A stretch of 64,000 nt of DNA from Prevotella sp. (GTDB lineage: Bacteria > Bacteroidota > Bacteroidia > Bacteroidales > Bacteroidaceae). Positions 8,804 through 15,943 of this stretch are shown in pieces. The stretch spans positions 11,251 to 75,250 of the forward strand of contig JAFRMM010000112.1 of NCBI GenBank assembly GCA_017430675.1, read 5' to 3'. The translations under genes were made by a program, and so were the position numbers. How positions within the stretch are numbered: position 1 is the first letter of the stretch; each line of letters starts with the position of its first letter. The notes under the pieces were generated by a model that saw nothing but the letters and a program-made list of their open reading frames with translations, was not told where the DNA came from and searched no databases.

Positions 8804-9058
8804 ATGACAAAGAAAAAGAACTTGAGAATTGAGATTGAAAACAATTTCGATGTGATTGTTAGTTTACAGGTTTCTCCAACGTCTATTGTCGGTGCAGATG
8901 GAGAACGTGTAGGAGAACCAGAAGCCGTGTTGGTGTTAGAAAGCATAGAAGAAGATAGTTCCTCTATCGCAACATTCACAACAGACCAATTAGGCAAATT
9001 CATAAAGCACCTTGAATCTGTTAAATGGATTCTTGACAACTGGCAACCAAAGAAATAG
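8804..9058 (+). CDS. Small unknown protein
   Basis: An 84-residue acidic protein beginning MTKKKNLRIEIENNFDVIVSLQ. It reads as a beta-rich N-terminus followed by a C-terminal helix (DQLGKFIKHLESVKWILDNWQPKK). No family recognised. The 159 bp before it hold no other gene. The end IxxWQP resembles the end of the next small gene (HIIETWQPNE), so the two may be distant paralogues or share a partner. Confidence 0.55.
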   Translation: MTKKKNLRIEIENNFDVIVSLQVSPTSIVGADGERVGEPEAVLVLESIEEDSSSIATFTTDQLGKFIKHLESVKWILDNWQPKK

Positions 9059-9119
9059 TGTAATGGCTGGCAGATACGATTTAATTCGTGTCTGTTGGCT
9101 TTGTTTCAAGTTTAATGTG

Positions 9120-9127
9120 TAACTTTG
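9120..9127 (+). promoter_or_regulatory. TAnnTTTG promoter of the 69-residue gene
   Basis: TAACTTTG, 19 bp before the ATG at 9147. Confidence 0.55.
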
Positions 9128-9146
9128 CACCCAAAAGATTAAAACG

Positions 9147-9356
9147 ATGAGAAAAGAAAGAATGACACTCCAACAAGCACAACAGGCTTGGGATAAGATA
9201 GAGCAGAATATCAAGTTGGCTCCGTTCAACGATAAGGGAATCAGTTTGCCCCATATTGATATGACAAAGATATTCGCTGGTAGGCAATCTATGACATGGC
9301 ACGCTATTACAGAAGAAGTGCAACATATCATTGAGACATGGCAACCGAATGAGTGA
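9147..9356 (+). CDS. Small unknown protein ending in WQPNE
   Basis: A 69-residue protein (MRKERMTLQQAQQAWDKIEQNI at the start) with its own promoter 19 bp upstream and a terminator after it. The likely fold is two or three helices. Its last ten residues resemble the end of the protein at 8804-9058. No recognised family; a small element-encoded regulator is possible. Confidence 0.5.
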   Translation: MRKERMTLQQAQQAWDKIEQNIKLAPFNDKGISLPHIDMTKIFAGRQSMTWHAITEEVQHIIETWQPNE

Positions 9357-9378
9357 CCATATTCGACTACATTAACAG

Positions 9379-9418
9379 AGGGTATAGGCATTATCACGCT
9401 TGTACCCTTTGTGTTTTG
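9379..9418 (+). terminator. Terminator after the 69-residue gene
   Basis: AGGGTA pairs with TACCCT and the 3' side runs into TTTGTGTTTTGTT. Confidence 0.5.
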
Positions 9419-9471
9419 TTAATATAACATAATAAATACGTCCGTTTGTGTTGTGTTACGAATTTATTTTG

Positions 9472-9479
9472 TATCTTTG
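9472..9479 (+). promoter_or_regulatory. TAnnTTTG promoter of the serine recombinase
   Basis: TATCTTTG with upstream TTTGTG/TTG near 9445-9453. It lies 28 bp before the ATG at 9508. Confidence 0.6.
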
Positions 9480-9507
9480 CACTATAGAAATCAATAATGC
9501 AGAAGAT

Positions 9508-10176
9508 ATGAATAAGTTTATTGCTTACACCCGTGTTTCAACCGCAAAGCAAGGTTTAGGATTAGAGGCTCAGACTGCCACCATTGAGAACTACGTGAAG
9601 AATCAGAATGGCGTTATCATCGGCAACTATTCAGAGAAAGAATCTGGCAAAGAGACTATCAATCGCCCACAACTGCAAGCAGCAATCAGTCATGCTAAGA
9701 AAGATGGTGCTATATTGATAGTAGCAAAACTCGACCGTCTATCCCGTGACATCATCGACATCTTTACTTTGAAAAAGGATGGTGCTCTGACTTTTGAGGT
9801 GTGCGACATTGACGCATCGGACACAATGACCCTTGGAATCTTCTCAACATTGGCACAGAAAGAACGTGAGTTGATTTCAAAGCGAACGAAAGAAGCATTG
9901 GCAGCACGTAAGGCAGAGGGCAAGCAGTTGGGCAATCCTAATGCCGCTGAAACACTAAGGCAGTTCAATCATCTTGGAGCAGCCAAACGAAAGGCAGCAG
10001 CAGACCAAAGCGATGCCAACCGTCACGCCTTTGCAGCCATCAAGTTTATGCAGGGTAGTTTGAAGCAGAAGGCAGACTACTTGAATGAGAACGGATTTAA
10101 GACACCCAAAGGCAATTCTTTTAATCCTATTCAGGTTTCAAGACTTATTCAACGATACGAGCCAGCAACCAAGTAG
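9508..10176 (+). CDS. Serine recombinase (resolvase/invertase family)
   Basis: A 222-residue small serine recombinase. The catalytic Ser is S11 in YTRVSTAKQGLGLEAQ. Other family marks are AKLDRLSRD, GIFSTLAQKERELISKRTKEAL and a C-terminal helix-turn-helix (KADYLNENGFKTPKGNSFNPIQVSRLI). I start at 9508 because the reading frame opens upstream through the promoter. The enzyme could resolve element dimers, invert a segment or act on a separate site. No clear pair of recombination sites was found nearby. It does not replace the tyrosine integrase, which sits at the element's edge. Confidence 0.9.
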   Translation: MNKFIAYTRVSTAKQGLGLEAQTATIENYVKNQNGVIIGNYSEKESGKETINRPQLQAAISHAKKDGAILIVAKLDRLSRDIIDIFTLKKDGALTFEVCDIDASDTMTLGIFSTLAQKERELISKRTKEALAARKAEGKQLGNPNAAETLRQFNHLGAAKRKAAADQSDANRHAFAAIKFMQGSLKQKADYLNENGFKTPKGNSFNPIQVSRLIQRYEPATK

Positions 10177-10504
10177 CAACGGTAATCAATAGTCTCGCCT
10201 AATGGTTGAGGCTTTCTATTTATGTTCCATTATCGTTATATAGGGGGTAGCCCCCTTTAACATATCTGGCAGTAGGTAGTCACTTCACGCCGAGATTTTT
10301 TATTTTTTCAGATAAAACCCACTTTCCGCAAAGATGATAGCATAAAAAAATAGCAAATATTCATCATGTATCATTATTGATGCAAAATAACATTTTTATG
10401 CTTATGTATGGAAAACAAGGTTAGCACTCCCCCTGTTTCGCCTAAAAAGAGGGTGATTTTACGTTAAAAATCCGTTACGACGATTAAGTTTCAGGAAAAA
10501 TGAC
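10177..10504 (+). other. Gene-free segment with hairpins
   Basis: No ORF of note. A weak hairpin with T-rich tail (10197-10220) may end the recombinase transcript. A strong 5-bp all-GC hairpin lies at 10242-10256 (AGGGGGTAGCCCCCT), followed by AT-rich DNA. The absence of a relaxase and presence of this hairpin-rich block make it a candidate transfer or replication origin, but no nick motif could be identified. Confidence 0.4.
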
Positions 10505-10512
10505 TATCTTTG
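10505..10512 (+). promoter_or_regulatory. TAnnTTTG promoter of the structured leader and cargo genes
   Basis: TATCTTTG, 240 bp before the first cargo ATG, which implies a long 5' leader. Confidence 0.6.
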
Positions 10513-10555
10513 CAACGTCTTTCGACTTATAAGGTCGTTATGATAGAAAACATAT

Positions 10556-10676
10556 TTGGCTCAGCCGTCAAGAATCACCACCTCGAAAGCAGAGAGCCAA
10601 GCACTATTAAGAGTCTGTGCAATAGGGCGCAGACATTTCCGCTAATAGTGCGAGCTTGTGGTGAGCTTTTGACGGC
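10556..10676 (+). ncRNA. Highly structured leader or small RNA with competing stems
   Basis: Several nested complementary segments: GCCGTCAA (10564) with TTGACGGC (10669); TCACCAC (10575) with GTGGTGA (10658); CTCG (10582) with CGAG (10651); CACTATTA (10602) with TAATAGTG (10643); GTCTGTGC (10613) with GCGCAGAC (10627, one G-U). In addition TTGGCTC (10556) pairs with GAGCCAA (10594), which crosses the main stem and so forms either a pseudoknot or an alternative fold. It sits between a promoter and the cargo operon, so it could be a cis-acting switch, a processed RNA or both. No known riboswitch class was recognised. Confidence 0.65.
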
Positions 10677-10751
10677 GTGGGAGTGACCTGCGCCTTCTTT
10701 ATGGAGGTATGCGAGTGGCGAATAGAAGTATAACTCTAAAACATAATAAAT

Positions 10752-11342
10752 ATGATAAAAGGAATTTGGTGCAGTTTATTATTCCTGCTGTTATTTACTC
10801 CCCTAATCAGTATGGAACAGAACGAATCAACTAAGGTCGGAATCAAATTAGATACAAACAAAAACGGTGTTCGGTCTGTAGTAACAGAGAAATTTGTTAA
10901 TATTGATTCTTATGACCGCAATGTATATCCTGGTTTGTCCGCAAGTCTTGCCTGTTTTATTGAAAAAGGTGTTAAGACATGGTGCTTTTACTTTGGTGCT
11001 CAGGGATTCAAAGAAATGTATGTAAAGGAAGGGCAAAAGGTAATTTTCAAGCGTTCTAATGGAACCTTTATAACATTAAAAACATTATATGATATAGATC
11101 AGGATTATATTATGGAAAGAAAATATGATGTCTATACAAATTCGATAATTATATCATTAAATGGACAACAATTAACACAGTTGATGAATGGTGGAATTAC
11201 GAAAATTCGTATAGTAGGTGATACTGGAGTTATGTATGATTATGATATTTCTGGAAACAGTTTCTCTTTGAGTCTAAAAGATGCTAATAAGGCAATAAAT
11301 GAAAGGCTTTCAAATAAGAATAGAGAATACGATGGTATGTAG
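10752..11342 (+). CDS. Exported protein of unknown function, first cargo gene
   Basis: A 196-residue protein with a clear signal peptide (MIKGIWCSLLFLLLFTPLIS) and no lipobox. The mature part is beta-rich (TKVGIKLDTNKNGVRSVVTEKFVNID, SNGTFITLKTLYD, GITKIRIVGDTGVMYDYDISG) with a short charged C-terminal helix. No family recognised. It is the first gene after the structured leader; the following genes are spaced 25-70 bp apart on the same strand, suggesting one transcript. AT-rich codon use matches the rest of the element. Confidence 0.7.
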   Translation: MIKGIWCSLLFLLLFTPLISMEQNESTKVGIKLDTNKNGVRSVVTEKFVNIDSYDRNVYPGLSASLACFIEKGVKTWCFYFGAQGFKEMYVKEGQKVIFKRSNGTFITLKTLYDIDQDYIMERKYDVYTNSIIISLNGQQLTQLMNGGITKIRIVGDTGVMYDYDISGNSFSLSLKDANKAINERLSNKNREYDGM

Positions 11343-11375
11343 TTCTAACAGCATTATTAACTGATTATGATAATT

Positions 11376-11975
11376 ATGAAAAAAAACATCTTTCTATTTG
11401 TTGCAATTACCATTATATGCTATAGTTGCGGCAATTCATCAGTAAGCACAGCCGCCATGTCAGAAGTGGCAGATTCCGCACAAACCGATACGCTTGCTAT
11501 GTATATGCAGAAATTGGATAGCATCAACAATAGCGGCAAACTTAGGCATTTGAACATCTATAAATTGGGCAAAATGAAGTCGATAGAGTTTCAAGTTGTC
11601 AGTATAGAATCTGAGTCCGATACTGTGGAATATATCAACCTGCGCAAAGATTGTGGTGGGGAATATTACTACGATTGGGAGAATGCCTCACTGCTTGCAG
11701 AAGAAGTGAAGTTTTTTGTAACGGCAATAGATACGATTGCTGCAAATTTTGACAAGACTGTGGCTAATGAAGAGCGTTATGTCTATATCACAAGAGACGA
11801 TATTCGTCTGTTTTCTGCAAACGAAACAGCAGGGAGTGGTAAGTGGTCAGCAGATTTATCTGTAGATTATCATAAAAAGAACTCATACATCAATATCAAT
11901 AAAGATGATTTTTCGGCACTGAAAACCTTATTGCTAAAGGGAGAACAGAAAATTAAAGAAATACGTAAAAGATGA
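11376..11975 (+). CDS. Lipoprotein of unknown function
   Basis: Starts MKKNIFLFVAITIICYSCGNSS: a signal peptide ending in a Cys lipobox, so probably lipid-anchored in the envelope. An in-frame ATG at 11367 would add three residues. The remaining 180 residues are acidic, with repeated Tyr/Asp-rich strands (YVYITRDDIRLFS) and a charged C-terminal helix. No recognised domain. Confidence 0.72.
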   Translation: MKKNIFLFVAITIICYSCGNSSVSTAAMSEVADSAQTDTLAMYMQKLDSINNSGKLRHLNIYKLGKMKSIEFQVVSIESESDTVEYINLRKDCGGEYYYDWENASLLAEEVKFFVTAIDTIAANFDKTVANEERYVYITRDDIRLFSANETAGSGKWSADLSVDYHKKNSYININKDDFSALKTLLLKGEQKIKEIRKR

Positions 11976-11981
11976 AAATGT

Positions 11982-12419
11982 ATGAATATGAAACATTTAT
12001 TTGCTCTATTAACAGTAATGTTACTATCTTCATGTTCAAATAACAAAGTGATAGGCACTTGGGTGTTTGATTCTTCCAATCAATACTCAGACAACTCTGT
12101 TTCTATGAATATGGGGGCTGTCTATTATACAACATTTAAATGGAATGGAGATTTCGAAAACGTAATGGAGGCTTCTTTTGGTGCTTCAGGAACTACAAGT
12201 GAGAGCAAAGGAGGCTCATTAATGAAATCTGTAGTTAAAGGGACTTGGGAAATGCCTGACGGTTCCAAAATCATTGTACACACAAAAACTGCATCATTGT
12301 TCGGTGGCAAAGAAATGGAGAATATTGGAGAAATTGTTTACAACATCATATCTATTAACGACGATGAACTTATCGTAATGACAAAGGGGGAGAAGATGAA
12401 ATATAAAAGAAAAGATTGA
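11982..12419 (+). CDS. Small lipoprotein with lipocalin-like sequence
   Basis: 145 residues with a lipoprotein signal (MNMKHLFALLTVMLLSSCSNNK). The mature part has the pattern of Bacteroidetes lipocalin-like/DUF4923-type proteins: IGTWVFD near the N-terminus, VKGTWEMPDGSKIIVHT in the middle and ISINDDELIVMTKGEKMKYKRK at the end, reading as a small beta-barrel. Such proteins bind unknown ligands in the envelope. It follows the previous stop by 6 bp. The family assignment is by pattern only. Confidence 0.68.
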   Translation: MNMKHLFALLTVMLLSSCSNNKVIGTWVFDSSNQYSDNSVSMNMGAVYYTTFKWNGDFENVMEASFGASGTTSESKGGSLMKSVVKGTWEMPDGSKIIVHTKTASLFGGKEMENIGEIVYNIISINDDELIVMTKGEKMKYKRKD

Positions 12420-12481
12420 GTTGTGTAGTGGAAATGATCTACGGTTTCTTTATAAAGTGAATAATTATAATATGTAAGAAT

Positions 12482-13123
12482 ATGGAATTTATCGGAGCCA
12501 TCATTTTTAGCATCATCTTTCTTGGAGTGTGGTACGGCGTACAAGATTACTTTGAGCAGAAAAGTAACGAGAAGTATGCCAAACAAGAATTAGAGAGATG
12601 GGAGGCAAATGAAAAAAAGAAAAAGAAAAGTAAAGGGGCGTTAGATTCTCTTTATGGCAAATGTACTAGGGCATTATGCTTGGATGAAAACAATAACTAT
12701 ACAGTTCGAGTTTTTGAGAGTTCTCAAACTATAGTTATTGGAGATAAGCCCTATAAATTTGATGAAATAACAGGATGTGAGGCTTCAACAATGCCGAAGG
12801 AAAGTGTTCCGGTTTCAGCCATTACTACTACTGACAAGGGCAATATGGCAGTTAGAGCAGCCGTCGGTGGTGCCTTACTTGGTCCTGTAGGTGCATTGGC
12901 AGGTGCTGTAACGGCTAAAAAAAACACTAAGATTGACAAAGAAGAAGAGGCAAGGCGTTTCGAACAGGCAATGCATGACAATATGTACAGAACTGGTGGT
13001 GTTACTATGTACGTGAAGTCTATATCAAAGCCTACCGTATTTATACCTTGCTTTAAGAGTGACGAGAAAGAATTATGTGCAGTAATTAATGCCATTGTTG
13101 CAGCAACACAGTCTAACAAATAA
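12482..13123 (+). CDS. Membrane-anchored protein with glycine-rich segment
   Basis: 213 residues. An N-terminal membrane helix (residues about 3-24) is followed by a Lys/Glu-rich stretch (EKKKKKSKG), a beta-rich region (YTVRVFESSQTIVIGDKPYKFDEITGCE) and a Gly/Ala segment (AAVGGALLGPVGALAGAVTAKK) like a glycine zipper. The beta-rich part could be a small PH-like domain, but this is uncertain. The cytoplasmic bulk suggests it is not a lipoprotein like its neighbours and may act from inside the cell. Confidence 0.65.
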   Translation: MEFIGAIIFSIIFLGVWYGVQDYFEQKSNEKYAKQELERWEANEKKKKKSKGALDSLYGKCTRALCLDENNNYTVRVFESSQTIVIGDKPYKFDEITGCEASTMPKESVPVSAITTTDKGNMAVRAAVGGALLGPVGALAGAVTAKKNTKIDKEEEARRFEQAMHDNMYRTGGVTMYVKSISKPTVFIPCFKSDEKELCAVINAIVAATQSNK

Positions 13124-13135
13124 ATGCTATCAATT

Positions 13136-13906
13136 ATGAAAAAAGTATTATGGATAATTTGTTGCGTGACATTGTTCTCATGCAATAGTAAACCCCAAAA
13201 GAGTTGGGAGGAATTACGTCAGGAAGAACAAGAGTATTATGACAGACAAAAGGCAAATGAGGATTCAATTAAGAGAGCAAAACACAATGAGATAGAAAAG
13301 AAATTGTCCGTGACGGATGGTGGTCATATCTTGGGCGATATTGTGTTGGGTATGTCAAAAAAAGAATATGAATTGGCCTTGCAGAAGTTTGACAAGGAAG
13401 TTGGTCGTGTCGATATTGAAGGGCAAACATTTGGGGTAGTTAGGAGTTATGATTATCCTGTATTTAAAGATGGTAAACTTGTTAAGGTGGCTTTAGTATC
13501 TGGATATTCAACTTCAATGAGACTGCCAGATAAAAACGGAAGTGCTTCAGATATAGAAATCAACGACCCAGGTAAAAAGATAAAAAGCAATATGTATAAA
13601 CATTTATATGCCAAATATGGTGAAGCCGATTCTATATCAAGAAACAAAGAGCCCACAAATGTTAGCAACTTTGATTATGCTCGGTGGGAATACTCTTTCA
13701 AAATTATTGAAATAAAAGAGGAACTATCATCCGTAAGTCAAGGATATGGAGGAAGAATTGAGGATTATCGTCTTATATATATTGTATATAGTGACCCAAA
13801 AACATTTAAGAGAGACGAGTTTGTTGCTGATAGCATAATGCAAGAGCGGATAAGGTTCCAGAATGAACAAAAGAAGAAAGAAAAGGCATATTCAGAGCAG
13901 TTATAA
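13136..13906 (+). CDS. Lipoprotein of unknown function, last cargo gene
   Basis: Starts MKKVLWIICCVTLFSCNSKP, a lipoprotein signal (ATG at 13136; an ATG four codons earlier is possible). Residues about 20-60 form a charged helix (WEELRQEEQEYYDRQKANEDSIKRAKHNEIEKK). Then comes a region starting GDIVLGMSKKEYELALQKF that resembles the short repeats of Bacteroidetes proteins that track changes at the surface, and a charged C-terminal helix. No function can be assigned. A terminator follows at 13996. Confidence 0.7.
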   Translation: MKKVLWIICCVTLFSCNSKPQKSWEELRQEEQEYYDRQKANEDSIKRAKHNEIEKKLSVTDGGHILGDIVLGMSKKEYELALQKFDKEVGRVDIEGQTFGVVRSYDYPVFKDGKLVKVALVSGYSTSMRLPDKNGSASDIEINDPGKKIKSNMYKHLYAKYGEADSISRNKEPTNVSNFDYARWEYSFKIIEIKEELSSVSQGYGGRIEDYRLIYIVYSDPKTFKRDEFVADSIMQERIRFQNEQKKKEKAYSEQL

Positions 13907-13995
13907 TTCTAAAAAAGCATTTTAACACCAAATAAAAGAAAAAGCCAAAAGAAAACAGAAAGAGTTACCGAGAATTGTCTTCTTTGTTGTTCAAT

Positions 13996-14023
13996 GGGTG
14001 TAGCACTACGTTACACCCTTTGT
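13996..14023 (+). terminator. Terminator of the cargo operon
   Basis: GGGTGTA pairs with TACACCC (loop GCACTACGT), then CTTTGTTG. The rest of 13907-14145 holds only the next promoter. Confidence 0.55.
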
Positions 14024-14099
14024 TGTGCAATCTTTGTAATCTTTGTTAATGAATGGGTATTTTCTGAGACAGGAATGCGCATTTGTCAAAAATTTGCAC

Positions 14100-14107
14100 T
14101 ATCTTTG
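14100..14107 (+). promoter_or_regulatory. TAnnTTTG promoter of the two orphan proteins
   Basis: TATCTTTG, 38 bp before the ATG at 14146. Confidence 0.6.
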
Positions 14108-14145
14108 CAACATAGAAGTTTGTTTTCAGGATAATTCTCTAAGAT

Positions 14146-14493
14146 ATGGCAAGACCAGATAACCCAAGATTTCCGCATACTTGCGAGATTTTTCATGAGG
14201 AATATTGTGACGATCCTTTGGAAGATGAATACGTGGAAGTAACCATCTATAATGGCTGCTGTAGAAGTAGTGCGAAATTTACTACTAATGACACTGGAGA
14301 AGTAATAACTTCTACTCGCAGATTGTCTATACCTTTGAATCTGAAAGATTGGAAGCAATTATGCGTTTCACCAAAAGTAGGTGATAGAGTTGTCGTAGAT
14401 AAGGACGAAGTGGCAATGGAATACGGAAGGATTATAGACTTTCTTCCAAACAATTTAGGCACGACAATCCTATATAAGTATATAAGGAACTAA
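14146..14493 (+). CDS. Small protein faintly like phage head-closure proteins
   Basis: 115 residues starting MARPDNPRFPHTCEIFHEE. The run of short beta-strands with a late KVGDRVVVDKDE motif and a final LGTTILYKYI resembles the layout of small phage head-tail joining proteins, which start PHTC-like in some Bacteroidetes phages. The resemblance is weak and no other virion gene is present. Alternatives are a small element-specific regulator or an orphan. It is followed 14 bp later by the next gene. Confidence 0.5.
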   Translation: MARPDNPRFPHTCEIFHEEYCDDPLEDEYVEVTIYNGCCRSSAKFTTNDTGEVITSTRRLSIPLNLKDWKQLCVSPKVGDRVVVDKDEVAMEYGRIIDFLPNNLGTTILYKYIRN

Positions 14494-14507
14494 AAAAAGC
14501 ATATACC

Positions 14508-14873
14508 ATGATTCTACGAAACAAGCGAATAAAAAAGCAGGCTAACGAGATAATGCTATCAGTCTGCTATGGCATACCAGACGTAAAGAAGATGGTGCAG
14601 TGGATTTTCTATCATTATCACCACAACTGCGACTGGCTTTATCAGGAACAACTTGCAACGCCACACAGGGAATTAGAGTTGATAGAAATGTTTGAGTATG
14701 ACCCAAAATGCTTTGGAAACTACAGCGAGAAGTGGGCAAGACCTCTTAGTGAATGGGCATTTAATGCCTGTTTACGGGAGAAATATATTATCAAGTCTGC
14801 AACATTGGAAAATCAGTTCTATTTTTCGGAAAAGTGCATCATCAAGAAGCGAGGTAGGCCAAGAAAAGAATGA
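14508..14873 (+). CDS. Small basic protein with AT-hook-like tail
   Basis: 121 residues, rich in Tyr, Trp, Cys and His in the middle (WIFYHYHHNCDWLYQEQL) and ending KKRGRPRKE. The GRP core flanked by basic residues is the AT-hook pattern that binds the minor groove of AT-rich DNA. No family recognised. It is probably co-transcribed with the preceding gene. Confidence 0.5.
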   Translation: MILRNKRIKKQANEIMLSVCYGIPDVKKMVQWIFYHYHHNCDWLYQEQLATPHRELELIEMFEYDPKCFGNYSEKWARPLSEWAFNACLREKYIIKSATLENQFYFSEKCIIKKRGRPRKE

Positions 14874-14961
14874 CTACACGCGCACGCGCGATAAAGAGTG
14901 ACTTGTAACAAAGAAAGTTCAAAAATAAATAGAAAAAGCACATAATCCGAAAATATTTATG

Positions 14962-15027
14962 TATCTTTGCACCGAAGAAATTTGCTGACCGCTACTGCCC
15001 GTGATGGGTGGGGCGGTCATTGTTTTA
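14962..15027 (+). ncRNA. Candidate small RNA: promoter plus terminator-like hairpin
   Basis: A TATCTTTG box at 14962-14969 is followed within 20 bp by a strong hairpin: GACCGC and GCCC pair with GGGTGGG and GCGGTC (14987-15018), then ATTGTTTTAT. No ORF fits between them, and the next gene has its own promoter at 15083. The unit would make an RNA of roughly 50 nt. Alternatively it is a terminated leader. Confidence 0.45.
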
Positions 15028-15082
15028 TGCTAAATTCTTCTAAAAATACACATATAAGTGTACAACCAAAGAAAAATATTAT

Positions 15083-15090
15083 TATCTTTG
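15083..15090 (+). promoter_or_regulatory. TAnnTTTG promoter of the toxin-antitoxin pair
   Basis: TATCTTTG, 22 bp before the toxin ATG. Confidence 0.6.
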
Positions 15091-15112
15091 TACCGACAAA
15101 AGCAAAGAAAAT

Positions 15113-15589
15113 ATGAGTGAAGCAAGGATTACTTCTATTGGTCAGACAAATGCCGTTGGACTATTCTCTATTACTTTCGAAGGTGATAGCCTGACGGAAT
15201 TTCGCAAATTCATTGAGAAGTTCAAGGATGATGCTGTGCGCAGCAAGGAGTTGAACGCCATACTTTCCGAGATTGGTAGAATAGAGCAGAACGGCGCATT
15301 AGAACGCTATTTCCGCTATGAGGGAAAGATGAGCGACCATGTCATGGCTCTTCCTGCCTTGCGTAGTGGACTTAGGCTATATTGCTTGCGAATGTCTGAC
15401 AGCGTGCTTATTGTGGGAAATGGTGGTGTAAAGAACACCAAGACTTACGAGCAAGACCCTGAATTGAACGGCTATGTGATAAACTTGCAGAAACTTGACG
15501 CTTTGCTGCGTGAAGATATACGCAAGGGTATTGTAGTGATTGAGGCTACTGAGATTTATGGTGCTGACGATAAAACGTTTGATATATGA
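15113..15589 (+). CDS. Putative RelE/HigB-like toxin
   Basis: 158 residues. The second half has the pattern of RelE/HigB-type ribonuclease toxins: ERYFRYEGKMSDHVMALPALRSGLRLYCLRMSDSVLIVGNGGVK, with basic and aromatic residues along strands and a closing LLREDIRK helix. It is followed by an XRE-type protein with which it overlaps in ATGA, the usual toxin-first HigBA order. It probably cleaves mRNA and stabilises the element in the population. Toxin activity is inferred from pattern and pairing. Confidence 0.72.
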   Translation: MSEARITSIGQTNAVGLFSITFEGDSLTEFRKFIEKFKDDAVRSKELNAILSEIGRIEQNGALERYFRYEGKMSDHVMALPALRSGLRLYCLRMSDSVLIVGNGGVKNTKTYEQDPELNGYVINLQKLDALLREDIRKGIVVIEATEIYGADDKTFDI

Positions 15590-15861
15590 AACGAGAAGAA
15601 GGGACATGGGAAATGGTGCAACAGTTGATTGCAGCCATCCCACCAGAACAAAAAAAACAGTATGACTACTCCAATGGCATTTCAGACCGTCTCGATGCCA
15701 TTATGAAGGAGCGTGGTATCTCTCAGCGTGAGTTAGCCCGAATGACTGGCAAACGCCCTTCTGAGGTGACCCGCTGGCTGTCTGGTCAGCATAACTTCAC
15801 GCTGGCTACTATTGCCATGCTTTCAGTGGCACTTAACCACGACTTCTTATCCATAGTATAG
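15586..15861 (+). CDS. XRE-family antitoxin (HigA-like)
   Basis: 91 residues with a clear helix-turn-helix: DRLDAIMKERGISQRELARMTGKRPSEVTRWLSGQHNFTLATIAMLSVAL at about residues 34-83. It overlaps the toxin gene by 4 bp. As an antitoxin it should neutralise the toxin and bind the promoter at 15083. The last codon, TAG at 15859-15861, is the first three bases of the right arm-type repeat, so the element's att apparatus starts inside this gene. Confidence 0.82.
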   Translation: MKREEGTWEMVQQLIAAIPPEQKKQYDYSNGISDRLDAIMKERGISQRELARMTGKRPSEVTRWLSGQHNFTLATIAMLSVALNHDFLSIV

Positions 15862-15880
15862 CCACAAAATAGCCACAAAT
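15859..15880 (+). repeat. Right arm-type integrase sites
   Basis: A 22-bp unit with two GCCACAAA half-sites 11 bp apart, identical and in the same orientation to 3375-3396. It is 66 bp from the attR core; the left unit is 117 bp from attL. Confidence 0.75.
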
Positions 15881-15943
15881 ATTTAATCTCAAATTGTTGT
15901 GGATTTGGAAAATTACTGTCATACAACAAGTTACGAAAGGCTG

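Noticed and set aside
10556..10676. Retron msr-msd or group II intron
   Set aside because: The structure is suggestive, but there is no reverse transcriptase gene in the window.
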